Assembly: GCA_013146195.2 (NCBI GenBank)
Contig: CM028377.1
Span: 39,980,331 to 40,044,330 of the forward strand
Direction: 5' to 3'
DNA length: 64,000 bases
Origin: Codonopsis lanceolata
Taxonomy: Eukaryota > Streptophyta > Magnoliopsida > Asterales > Campanulaceae
Shown: positions 14,301-23,318 of the stretch, piece by piece
Layout: each line of letters opens with the position of its first letter
How positions within the stretch are numbered: the stretch's first letter is position 1
Notes under the pieces: generated by a model
The model's input: the letters and a program-made list of their open reading frames with translations, nothing else
Told to the model about the DNA's origin: nothing
Database searches by the model: none
Program-made: the position numbers and the translations under genes

Positions 14301-17300
14301 GTATGATTTTATTGAGTCGTGTACTCGTTTCCCTCACTCTTTGCTTTTGATGGGTTACAAATGATGTCAAGTAGCTAAATCTTGATTGATCTATCATAGT
14401 AATTGTCTTTGATAAATCCAATGAACATATATCAGATGCAATTAATTGACTCCTTTATAAACACCAGTGTATGGTGACTAGTCTAGGCCACCAGGATAAC
14501 TATCTTAGAAGCGCGGGCTTTACATAGGACCATCTGCAACAGTATGGATTTTAATTTATTAGTTGTTGCCATCTCCTCATTCTAGATAGAGTGATTTGTT
14601 TCAATAGGACTCGGGTACATTTTTATTTTTTTGCTGCAATGCTGCATTCCCAGTTGATTGCAGTTCCTTTCTTTATGCTTATTGCCCTGATTATCAAGCA
14701 GTCAGAGGTAAGTTTCTTATATAGCACACTTGCTTATACCTCTCTTAAAACATGCCTGGTTTCTCCACTGTCTATGCTGTTACTAATGTGTCCAAAGTTA
14801 AGACTTAAGACTAATCATTTTTGATTAGGTACTTTCTGCTTGATTGTCTTCTCATCTTATCAGTTCGTACAATGAAAGATCAAATTTCTTTCTTCTATCC
14901 ATAGTTAACATAGAAGATTTTTTTGAAATAAATCTTATTATCAAGAAGGATAAGAATGCATACAGTCGATTTATCAATTCTTATACTCCAGTAATGGCAA
15001 GAGAACCAGATATAATTTCATTAATGATACTATTAACATTGCTATATTGTACTACCTATATATCATACAGACAAAGTTGAGATCTGAGTCATCGACATAA
15101 ACTTCCTGGTGGAAATACCTTCCGTTGTTTGTCTTTCTCTTTATATTTACAAGAACCCTATTGAAGAAATTCTCAGGAAAGTTTATTCTTGTCATGTAGT
15201 GTTTACTGAAAATTAATGTCAACGATTAGTAAATTAATGTCATCAATTAGTGTTTACTGATAAGTAATTTTTTTCCCTCAGTTTATTTTATCTGGCCAGA
15301 AAAGAACCTCAGAAACATAACCGTTAGATGCTGTATGTTTCCCCATTCTTTTTCAAGGGCCTTTATACACTGTTATTTTACATGGGAGGGAGTTTCTCAC
15401 TTTCTTGGTTCAGCTTCCTGTGTAGCTTATTATAGGACCTGGTGGTATGTATCCCCAAATTTTGATTCCAAGTTTGGTTCTGTTCAGTATTACACAGGAT
15501 TAGGAATCGGAGCTATATGTTCATTATTGATTTGATCTACTTAAATCTATAGGGTACGAACTAGAAGCAGTTTTAGATCTCTTGTTTTAGTTTCTACATT
15601 TACAATTGCCTGACATGGTCTGTTAACCTGTCTATTTACAATTTGTTTGAAGCCAGTTTTGGTGTTAGTACGAGTGGTATCTTATCGATTTTCTCAGCAT
15701 TTTGTAAGGACTATCATGCTAGTATATCAAATTATAATTGATTATTGATGGAGTATGCCATAAATATGGTTAGAGGGTCCGATCATGGCCTAACGATTTG
15801 TACTCATTGTCAATCTTCAAATTGAGTTTGAATTTTCATTCATTTTCTTTCCATCTTTTGTGACTCTTAACTTGCAAACTGGTGTCTTAGTTATTAGAAT
15901 AAAAATCATTAAAAGAATGAGATAAATGATGATGGCCAGAATTGTTGTTCGGAGATCTTTTCACCCCTTTTTATTGTATGATCCTCAGTGACAATGGCAA
16001 TTGTGGCCTATAACCTCTTAAACAACAAATTTTGACCCATTATGAATATGATTTTACCATCATACAGTCCTTGGTAGTAGAAAAGATTTCTGATCATCAT
16101 GTAGTTTTATTGCATATTAATACATTCTTGTGTTTAATATCTTGTAAAATAATTTAGATTGGTTTATGGTTTTTTTTCTTCTTCTGAATTACTATTACTT
16201 TCATTATCCCCATAATCTAAACAGAGAGGGTTCTCTACATCGGCTGGAAGAGAAATGGTGTCTGGAAATGAGGAAGATGCTATTGTAGATTTAATGGAGC
16301 TACACAGTAACTTTGTTTCCTCAATGCAGTCACGTTTAGCCAAATTACAGGTAATTATTTAATGTTGTAGGTCATATAGACATTATTTGCTCCATGTATC
16401 TTTTCCTGTTACAAAATTCATTCTTGCTGAAAATAGTTACTCGTTTATTGTCGGCAGATAATCCGCAGGTTCTGGGAAAGGAATGATGTTAAAGGAGCCA
16501 TTAGTGCGATGGAGAAAATGGCTGATCATGCAGTGAGTGCTGCTATAATTTTTCTTGTCTAAATTAGTTTATACTTGCTTACTTATAAAAAAAAATAAAA
16601 TAAAAATAGTTTATACTTGTTTTTCTTTTCTACACAGGAATGATATTTTTGGTTGAAACTAATTCAGACCGCATCTAAAATTTTAAAATTGAAGCACTTT
16701 TTTACAATTTCTTTTTGGTCCTAATTGTATGGCTTGGTTTTGCAAAATTCAGGTCCTTGCAGATGTAGTCAGCCTTTTCGCTGAAAGATCTGACATAGTC
16801 ACATTGGATATTTGTACTTGTCTCCTGCCACTCCTGTCAAGTCTTTTGGAAAGCGATATGGACAGGTATGTGTATGCTGCTGTTGCTGAAGTTAATCTTT
16901 AGAGCCAGAGGTAGAATGATTTCAGAAGTGTCCTGGCATTTCAAATCTATCTGCATCATCATCTTAACAGAGAATGGTTCACAAATTCCATTGAACCTGG
17001 TTAGCTTCTCAATCAACTTATGAAATACATGGGTTGAAAGGAAAGGAACTCTTTAGATGCCTTAAATCACCTCTTAGGTTCCCTATTAGCAATAACATAT
17101 AAGCATGAATACTCAAGTTGAGAATAAAACATCATGTTGGGCTCTCTTTAAAACAGCATCATCTTTTAGTTGAGTTGGTTGCTTAACATGGTATTGGATC
17201 TTTGGTTTCGCAAGGTCTTGGATTCGAGTCTCGCTTCTTTCTTTTGTTTCGTCTGTATTGTTAGGGTGACAAGTTGTTTGGCAGCACCTTGAGTTATCTC

Positions 17301-18898
17301 TTCTCTTGAGCAGGATCATACGGTACGCAGTGTTGAAGCAATACACTGTATATTTACTTCAACTTGATGATTGGTTGGTTACTTCAACTTGATGATTGGT
17401 TGGTTACTTCAACTTGAAACACAAATCCATTTCCTCGACTTTCCACTAGAGCTCATTGTCTTCACGACCTTATCCAAACATCTCTTCATGACTATTACCA
17501 GCTTTCTAAAATTCTTGTTTAACTTCCAAACTTTCTGCTCACTCTTTTTTGGCGTCTATAGCTAATAATAGCTTAATCAGCAAACAGCTTGGCCTCCAGT
17601 ATATTTACATCTGCTGGAAAGACAACTGTTAAAAGAATAGTTGCTGGAATGTGGATGAAAAGAAGAGATATGGCAGTGTTTTCAGTTTCTGATCTGAGAA
17701 TGGTCAAGAAAAGGAATGATAAGAGGGATAGATTGCAATTGCTAGCCTTTGAAGTACTCATGCCAGATTGGTTATGCGGAAAGGGAGGACATGTGTACTT
17801 AATGCAATTGAAGCGTCCGTAACATATATAGTGATGTCAGTTAATAAGGTACTCCATTCTAGGTGGTTATTTGACCGAGTGTAACATAAAATGTGCTACA
17901 ATATCGACTCTACCTTCAAATAAGATCCTTATCTTATGGACACAACCACGCTTTACTTCTTTTATGGCAAATTTTCGTTTTCGCCTTTTATGATGTTATC
18001 TGCTTGATAAAGAAGAGTTTGCTTAATTTTGGTATTCGAAAAGATGATAGACATGTAAGGAGGTAATGAGGAAGGATTATGCCCGAGTAATGGACCCTAA
18101 GGGGTGGCTCAGTCGTAGAGTTGGGACTTTACAAAATGTGAGGTCTCCGGTTCGATTCCTTCCCATACCCCCTTAGGAGAAAGGTCTACAAAAAAAAAAA
18201 AAAAGATTATACCTAAGTAATGATTCCGAACTGAAGGAGGTGATGTTCCAGGGTGTTATTTGAGAAAACCTACATCCTTGTTTGTTATTTACGTGTAACA
18301 ATTAAATTTCTGATAACGATATATATTGTGTGCTCATGTTTAGACACCGATGTATATCACTGGAGTTGCTGCTTAAGCTGGTGAGGGTATTCGGATCAAT
18401 GATCTATTCTTCTTTAGCAGCATCATCATCTGTTGGTGTGGATATTGAGGCGGAACAAAGGTGTCACAGCATCCATGTCAAAGTTTTGAATATTTTTGTT
18501 TTTTACTCTCTCCGTCCCAAAAAGTTTCATTACTTTTTTATTGAAAGTGAGCCTAGGATAATATCAAAACACCAAGTTCGTACATTTATTAAGAATATTA
18601 TCAATAACTATTTTTTTTTTGGGTCGGAGGGAGTACTTATTTAAGGGAAAGGCTGATTACTTTGATTTGTTATTAAGGCTGGAGCGTTGCAATCTCTGTT
18701 TTCTTGAGCTCGAAAAGGTCAAACGTTGCTTGCCTGTGCTTAGCAGGTGTGTTCTATGTTTGTGCTGTCTACAAGTAATGCAGTTGCTATAATTATAGCT
18801 ATGCAGCTGATATTCATTTTCCTTGGCATTATAGAAGAGGGGGATCCATTGCAAAATCTGCACAGGAGCTGAATCTTGCACTTCAGGAAGTTTCATGA
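3438..18898 (+). CDS. KTN80: katanin p80 WD40 repeat-containing subunit B1 homolog (18 exons, 801 aa)
   Basis: Regulatory subunit of katanin, the ATPase complex that severs microtubules; in plants KTN80 targets the p60 subunit to microtubule crossovers and branch points. Exons, joined by GT-AG introns and checked for phase: 3438-3468, 3829-3959, 4300-4417, 4513-4739, 5201-5303, 10316-10386, 10493-10567, 10686-10829, 10932-11169, 11352-11876, 14009-14065, 14179-14300, 16225-16350, 16458-16532, 16753-16865, 18344-18460, 18678-18746, 18835-18898. They sum to 2406 nt. Residues ~12-300 form six WD40 repeats (GTIKLWDLEEAK, TNLKIWDIRRKG, KTVKFWDLETFE). Residues ~300-620 are a Ser-rich, low-complexity linker. 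Residues ~635-801 are the con80 domain that binds p60 (SSMQSRLAKLQ, RRFWERNDVKGAI, ending LNLALQEVS). Length is normal for plant KTN80. The start codon gives MTTTKRAYKL, matching the family N-terminus. Introns 5, 10, 12 and 15 (5.0, 2.1, 1.9 and 1.5 kb) are enlarged, three of them with recognisable mobile-element insertions (5, 10, 15). The coding sequence shows no lesion. Confidence 0.95.
5313..5357. repeat. (TC)n(TA)n compound microsatellite
   Basis: Pure CT repeats run directly into TA repeats just inside the intron-5 donor. Confidence 0.9.
5690..5819. mobile_element. Stowaway-like MITE remnant
   Basis: Two copies of the terminal motif GGGATKGAGGGAGTA (~5707-5722 and ~5803-5817) look like right ends of Tc1/mariner Stowaway MITEs. 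No clean left terminus was found, so this is a fragment or two nested ends. Confidence 0.4.
6121..6200 (-). mobile_element. LINE 3' tail fragment, inverted
   Basis: The reverse complement carries the same terminal block as the other LINE tails in this gene: a GTGTACAAA..ACGTGTCACCTGTTTTGACG core followed by a TTATC/A-rich end. Only the 3' UTR part remains. Confidence 0.6.
6540..6849 (+). mobile_element. LINE (L1-like) 3' end with poly(A)
   Basis: The open stretch to the TAG at ~6746 encodes the conserved C-terminus of plant L1 reverse transcriptase polyproteins (VCWSIWKERNLRAFENEE). A ~90-bp 3' UTR and a 15-A tail follow at 6835-6849. This is the usual 5'-truncated LINE, in the same orientation as the host gene. 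Confidence 0.85.
7359..7469 (+). other. 36-codon open frame with leader-like upstream sequence, unidentified
   Basis: An ATG in good context opens MSLARSALGGAKGKKGV and closes 36 codons later, directly before a (GA)12 tract. Upstream is a pyrimidine-rich, UTR-like stretch (7280-7340). It could be the first exon of a captured gene or chance. It lies inside KTN80 intron 5 and has no recognised domain. Confidence 0.2.
7470..7493. repeat. (GA)n microsatellite
   Basis: About 12 perfect GA units. Confidence 0.9.
9060..9871 (+). mobile_element. LINE (L1-like) 3' portion with zinc-binding RT domain
   Basis: 9066-9413 encodes the reverse-transcriptase zinc-binding (zf-RVT) region: SVKSLYSCL, then FPWKAIWRTKAPSRVDFFSW. 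One base is missing near 9410, and the frame resumes with NLKDRGWIYVNRC and EETVDHLLLHC, the Cys/His part of the same domain. Downstream come a WNVWKERNRRIFENGE-like C-terminus (~9650-9690) and an A-rich tail at ~9861-9869. It is a 5'-truncated, frameshifted insertion. Confidence 0.85.
11352..11876 (+). other. KTN80 exon 10 with tandem alternative acceptors
   Basis: The in-frame acceptor is AATTAAG/CCGCAG (exon starts 11352). A second, more canonical GCAG acceptor lies 6 nt downstream (exon would start 11358). Joining exon 9 to that site makes TGA immediately. The long exon encodes a Ser/Ala/Pro-rich linker without recognised domains. Confidence 0.7.
12147..13034. mobile_element. Tourist/PIF-Harbinger-like MITE in KTN80 intron 10
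   Basis: Left end GATCATCTCCAACAAGCACT and right end, read inverted, GACCATCTCCAACAGTTTGA form a terminal inverted repeat. Each is flanked by TTA (12144-12146 and 13035-13037), the target-site duplication expected of PIF/Harbinger elements. The 888-bp interior is extremely AT-rich and codes for nothing. Confidence 0.85.
13443..13718 (+). mobile_element. LINE 3' tail in KTN80 intron 10
   Basis: It encodes a WAIWRERNRRAFENEE-type C-terminus, closely matching the LINE at 6540. The same 3' UTR block (GTGTATACAAAAGACATGTC) and a TTACTTATCAACAAAAA end follow. Confidence 0.8.
14301..16224 (+). other. KTN80 intron 12, no gene inside
   Basis: AT-rich intron between exons ending VIATNS and beginning RGFSTSAG. 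Short frames such as 14591-14824 and 14844-15080 show no coding character. No intact transposon was recognised. Confidence 0.6.
17130..17335 (+). mobile_element. tRNA-derived SINE-like element
   Basis: A-box-like TAGTTGAGTTGGTTG (~17155) and B-box-like GGATTCGAGTC (~17219) have the spacing of an RNA polymerase III tRNA-type promoter. No true tRNA cloverleaf is visible, so a SINE head in KTN80 intron 15 is the better reading. Confidence 0.5.
17356..17417. repeat. 25-bp tandem repeat, 2.5 copies
   Basis: The unit ACTTCAACTTGATGATTGGT plus TGGTT is repeated perfectly at 17356 and 17381, with a partial third copy at 17406. Confidence 0.9.
18094..18205 (+). mobile_element. tRNA-derived SINE with A tail in KTN80 intron 15
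   Basis: A-box TGGCTCAGTCG and a perfect B-box GGTTCGATTCC are followed by a ~15-A tract. The body is short (~95 bp) and lacks a tRNA acceptor stem, as expected of a plant SINE. Confidence 0.8.
18506..18633. mobile_element. Stowaway (Tc1/mariner) MITE in KTN80 intron 16
   Basis: 128-bp element with ends CTCTCTCCGTCCCAAAAA and, inverted, CTCCCTCCGACCCAAAAA, flanked by TA on both sides (18504-18505 and 18634-18635). Both termini and the TA duplication are intact, suggesting a recent insertion. Confidence 0.9.
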
Positions 18899-19330
18899 GT
18901 CAACTAAAAGTTAATCTACCTACTATGATTACACCCTGGCCTGCGGTTTCGGTCCATGATTGCCGACTAGTCAGGCGTTGCACAGCTGCTTTCTATATGT
19001 ACATTCATGCTAATCAGAAGCATTAACTACTAATGAGTCTACTACTACAGCTAGAGCTTGAAGAAAGGCTAAAAGATCGGCAGCCTTCTGTATACCGTGT
19101 TGTTGATTGACGAAATTTATTGGCGACCACCCGCTAATGCTTGCCTCCTGGGCAAGAATCCATTCTATTCACATCGTCTCTAACCCATCATGTAGCATTT
19201 TCATTTGGAACTCTAGGCCTCCTTGAGTGAGAGTGTTGATTCCATTATTTTTATTGTAATACTAATGGCCTTGTACTACGAAGAATACACATCTTTAAAT
19301 TGTATTGATATTGAGAGAAATCAAATTGTC
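18899..19330 (+). other. KTN80 3' untranslated region and downstream
   Basis: Mixed-composition sequence follows the TGA. AT-rich, T-run-containing DNA begins near 19320. The exact polyadenylation site is not determined, and part of this stretch may be spliced. Confidence 0.45.
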
Positions 19331-19664
19331 TTTTTTTTTTTTTCCTTCCAAGTGTCTTCGTCTAATGGTGGTGGATTATTACAATAAAAATGTACAAGTC
19401 GAAAGAAGGGGGTTGGTTGGATCCAGAACTTAACAGTTTTCTCGACTAGAAAATTAATTCTAGATCACTAAAAACTTGTACCATGACCAAATTCTTTATG
19501 AACACCTCGTCTGGTTTCAGTTGTATAGCTCTTCTAGTGAATCTCTTTGCTTCGATCTATGAACATTTTTCTGTTTGCTTGTCGATTTGTAGTTTTTCTT
19601 TTAAAATTCTTTTTAGTGTTGACCGATTTGAGCTCTTGTGTGCATCTTCCTTCCTTTTTGTTGA
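19331..19664. other. intergenic, nothing recognised
   Basis: AT-rich sequence up to the first gypsy LTR. The short frames at 19483-19674 have no coding character. Confidence 0.4.
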
Positions 19665-20661
19665 TGCGTATTAGGATGCTTGGAACACACTTCACGATCT
19701 GTCCAAGCTGTTTTGAGCAGCCCCTAGCCGAATCAACTCACCCCAAAACAGTCCCAAAAACTCTAAAATCTCCCAACAACCTTGCCCGAATTTTAAGCAA
19801 AGTTTCTTACAACTTCAGCCCCAAAAACTTGACTTTATTTTACAAATTATAACGGCCTATAATCTGCCCAAAATAGTGGACAAAAACTCCCTCACCCAAA
19901 TTACTCACCCAGGCCGAATTCACCATGGAATTGCTAAATAGCCCCACACCTTTTAGAACACTAGGCTGCCACGAATATAAAGAAATAAAAAGGATAGGGA
20001 ACGGGTTCACCGGCTAGGCTTCACTCATCTAATGTAAAGAATCCCGACAATCAACTCTCTCTTGGCTTCACTCACCTTGAGAAGAATAAACCGATTTTAG
20101 GAAGAACAACCTTGTTCTTGGAAAGAATAACTTCTTTACCTAAAATTCAAAATCTGCTTTATTAATGAAATTAATGGCCTTATAAAGGCTTACATGAAAC
20201 CTTAACATCTAATGTGAACATAAATGAATCCTAACCCTACTAGAAAACAATAAAGTAACTCCTAAACTAATAAGCAATTTAAATCGTAGTCTAAAAGCAG
20301 ATTTGTTTCCTAATTTGACTATCCTTGTGTTCATGGAGGTTCTCCCCCTTTCCAAGCAAACCCGTGCCCTCCTTACATGCATGCTCATGCAAGGCTTCCT
20401 TGTTCCGTGCCACCTTTCCACTCATCCACTAGAGCCCAAGCTCTATCCCCTTTGAAGCCATGCCCTAGACTCGTGAACCTCTACCATATTGTTTGCGGCT
20501 TGAGCCCCTTTGACATACCCATGGCCTCTTGACCCTTTAACCTCTTTGCAACCCTTGTTTCCTCTTTAGAAATCAGTTTTCTTGCCCCCCGTTTGTCGTC
20601 TTCATACATTTCTTCATAACTCCCTAAGTTGATTGTTTCTTGAGTCCATGCTCCCGCATCA
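19665..20661 (-). mobile_element. 3' LTR of Ty3/gypsy element (minus orientation)
   Basis: 997-bp LTR, TGCGTATT...GCATCA on the plus strand, so it starts TGATGC on the minus strand. Immediately outside it, on the internal side, is a polypurine tract (AGAATGGGGG on the minus strand, 20664-20673). Its first ~178 bp match the sequence at 22810-22987. A TATA-like TTATAAGG lies at ~20174-20182 on the minus strand. Confidence 0.85.
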
Positions 20662-20679
20662 TACCCCCATTCTTAAAAA

Positions 20680-21735
20680 GGATTGTCTTCAATCCTTGAC
20701 TCTTCTCATCTTGTGAAGACCCGGACACTTCTTGGTAATTTATCTTCCTTGCAAACTGCCCATTTGATCCTTGCTCAAACCCTTCATTTGTTGCATGCTT
20801 GCACAACCCGATTCCTTTATTTGCTTCTTCTTTCTCTACCCCTTCCATGATTAAGTTGAACCCCAATGTTCTAGCCTTCATATGTGCTTCTTCAAACAAG
20901 TTGCCCACGTGTGCCTTCCTATCTTGCGGGCTTTCTTTTGACTGATCATATAGTTTAAATGCTTTGAAGAAAACATCCAAGAAATTCACCCAACCATCGG
21001 CTTCTTTTTTTTAAGGATCATGTGACAAACGAATCTGAATCCGTGGCCTTCATAGCTAAAAGTTTGGGTTGTCAACTTGTTCAAATTCTTACACTTTTCA
21101 GAAACCGAGACCTCTCCTTGGTTGTCTTGAATGGGCTGCCTTGACGTTGAAGATTTCCCAAACCCGACATTTTCATTTTTTTGTTTCTTCATATGACCAG
21201 CCCCTTGCACTTCTAGTAGCTCCCTCTTTGCGAACAAATTCATTTTGTTGGGGAAGTTGATACTCAAACCTTGTGGTAGACTCGGAGATGGTTTAATCAG
21301 GAATTTCTTGTTGTCCTTCGTGATGGTGTATGTATTCTCTCTTTCATCATGGACAACCAAATGATCGAATTGCCACGGCTGTCCCAATAATACATGGCAT
21401 ACGTCCATAGGGACCACGTCACAAAGTACTTCATTGACATAATTTCAGATAGAGAAGGAAATCAAAGCTTGCTTATCCACCTTTACTTCGGAACTATTAT
21501 TGAGCCAATGCAATTTATAAGGGTGTGGATGAACAATAGTAGGTACCTTTAGCTTTTTGATAAGAACGGTTGAGACGGTGTTGGTGCAACTTCCCCCATC
21601 CACTACCAAAGTACATACCCTGTCTCGGACTAAACACTTGGCATGGAAGATTTGCTCTCGCTTCTCCTAATGGAACAATCTTGACGTGCAATGATCTACT
21701 CAACACCAAAGCAGTCCCATGTGCGTCGTCGCAAA
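20680..21735 (-). pseudogene. gypsy protease region and 3' tail, RT/INT deleted
   Basis: About 100 nt after gag comes VCTLVVDGGSCTNT. VDGGS is the active-site motif (D[S/G]G) of this gypsy class of aspartic protease. Further on is PMDVCHVLLGQPWQFD, the conserved C-terminal protease block. A stop or frameshift lies between them near 21440. The frame then continues through low-similarity sequence (20986-21417, then 20624-20989) to the polypurine tract; no YxDD or integrase motif is present. Confidence 0.75.
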
Positions 21736-22740
21736 ATTCCAACCCTCATTCCTCTGTTTTGTCTTCCACGGTAGTCTTAGAGAGACTATCTTTGATTTCT
21801 TGAATCTCTTGCATTGTTAAGACCCTTCGTGTAGAACATTCAGACTGGTAATGGTCGTACCCTTGGCACTTGAAGCACTTCACCGAATCTTTGCTTCTCA
21901 TGGGTTTCTTACTCTCTACCTCGCTACCCTTGTCTACCTTTGTTGGTGTTTCATCCACCTTTGTATTGGTGGTTCTTGCCGCGGGTTTAAAGGGGGTTGT
22001 CCCCTTTGATGTTGTCGCCCTTGTTCCCTTTTTCTTCTTGAGTTGTCTTTCACACTTCACGACTAGCTTACTCATCTCTTCAAACGTGTAGTACGACTGA
22101 AGTTCCACCATACTTGCCACTTCCGGATCTAACCCGCTCATGAACCTAGCATTTTTTTGCTCCCCCCGTTCTTGGACATCGCATAGGATGGAGAGCTTCT
22201 CAAACTCTTCAATGTATTCCGCCATACTTGTTTCTCCTTGCTTGAGAAGGTGAAGAGTTGTGAAGTTATTTTGCAAGTAGGTGCTTGGCAAGAACCTACG
22301 ATTAAGGTACTTTTTGTGCTTATCCCATTATTCTTTCTTCTTTTTGCCCTCACACCTCCTTTGGGCTTTCATATTCTCAAACCAGATCGAGGCATATTTG
22401 CTGAGTTTAAGAATCACTATCTTGAACCTCTTTCTATCACTGTATTCCTTATAATCAAAGATCCGTTCCGCCCTTCTAAACTCTCAAGGTACTTCTTGGT
22501 GTCCATGGAACTTTCAAATTCTGGAATATCGAGCTTTAACCCTCGATCATCTTCATCCCTTTCCCTCATAGACCGAACCTTAGCTCCTTCCTCTTCTTCA
22601 TCATCGGATGGTGGATTTACCCGGATTGCCTACATTGCTTGCATCCCTAGTCGAAGAGCTTCCACTGTGTGTTGTAACTCTCAGAAGGTCTCTCCGTAGG
22701 TTGTTTATTGGTTCATAATTCTGTTCTTGTGGTTGTGCTC
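21735..22740 (-). pseudogene. gypsy gag polyprotein, frameshifted
   Basis: Read on the minus strand: an acidic N-terminal part (DDEEEEGAKVRSMRERDEDD), a retrotransposon-gag core (YLQNNFTTLHLLKQGETSMAEY, split here only by frame changes), a Lys/Thr-rich linker and a CCHC zinc knuckle, CFKCQGYDHYQSEC. The best continuous frame is 21746-22291. At least two frame changes lie upstream of it (about 22290 and 22500). Nucleocapsid-type RNA binding is the family role. Confidence 0.8.
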
Positions 22741-22809
22741 AATCTCCTTGGTTTGCCATGATTTTTTCGTGAAATAGGATCCACGAAAGTTGGCTCTGAT
22801 ACCACTTGA

Positions 22810-22987
22810 TGCGTATGAGGATGCTTGGAACACACGATCTGTCCAAGCTGTTTTGAGCAGCCCCTAGCCGAATCAACTCACCCCAAAACAATCCCAAAAA
22901 CTCTCTAAAATCTCCCAACAACCTTTCCCGAATTTTAAGCAAAGTTTCTTACAACTTCAGCCCCAAAACTTGACTTTATTTTCCAAA
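22810..22987 (-). mobile_element. 5' LTR of the same gypsy element, truncated by Helitron
   Basis: It begins TGCGTATGAGGATGCTTGG and follows the 19665 LTR closely, with small indels, for ~178 bp. It stops abruptly after CCAAA, where the LTR at 19665 continues with TTATAACGG. The missing LTR remainder is not in the window. Confidence 0.85.
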
Positions 22988-23318
22988 CTAGTATATCATC
23001 CGTGCCATGCACGGATAGTATATACAGTGAAAATCATATAGTTAAAGGAAGATGAATAATCTACAACTAAAAACTTCAATGTGAACAAATTAATTAAAAA
23101 ATAATAACATGTAAAAGTAAATTTATAACATCACATAAAATTCGAGAAGTTATTATAGCTTTTGGAATGCTTCTTTATATACAACATTTGTTGTTGAATA
23201 TGTACGATAATTACTACTGTCACTATCGCAAACCAAAATTTGAAGACCTTTAGGATTAGTAACTCGAGACTATGCAACATACTATTGTCCATGAGTAAAA
23301 ACAATTTTTTTCAAAAGA
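22988..23318 (-). mobile_element. Helitron 3' terminus with helicase C-terminal remnant
   Basis: On the minus strand the element ends with hairpin ATCCGTGC-ATG-GCACGGAT (plus 22998-23016), seven bases, then CTAG (22988-22991), the signature Helitron 3' end. It is inserted between A and T of the gypsy LTR. At 23153-23302 the minus strand encodes the Pif1-like helicase C-terminus (HGQ, YVA, SRVTNPKGLQILVC, TTNVVYKEAF), interrupted by two stops. The 5' portion is missing. Confidence 0.9.

Larger units (their letters stand above)
20662..22809 (-). mobile_element. internal region of deleted, non-autonomous gypsy element
   Basis: The primer binding site TGGTATCAGAGC (minus strand, plus 22793-22804; complementary to initiator Met tRNA) lies 5 nt from the LTR end. 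Downstream come gag, a protease-like segment, and then an open tail running into the polypurine tract. Reverse transcriptase, RNase H and integrase are absent. The internal region is only ~2.1 kb, so mobility would have depended on enzymes from elsewhere. Confidence 0.85.

Noticed and set aside
17589..17822. 77-codon plus-strand frame MASSIFTSAGKTT...
   Set aside because: Lies within KTN80 intron 15, no domain, and skipping it keeps the KTN80 frame.
18094..18205. possible tRNA gene
   Set aside because: A and B boxes are present but no cloverleaf or acceptor stem forms; an A tail follows, so SINE is the better call.
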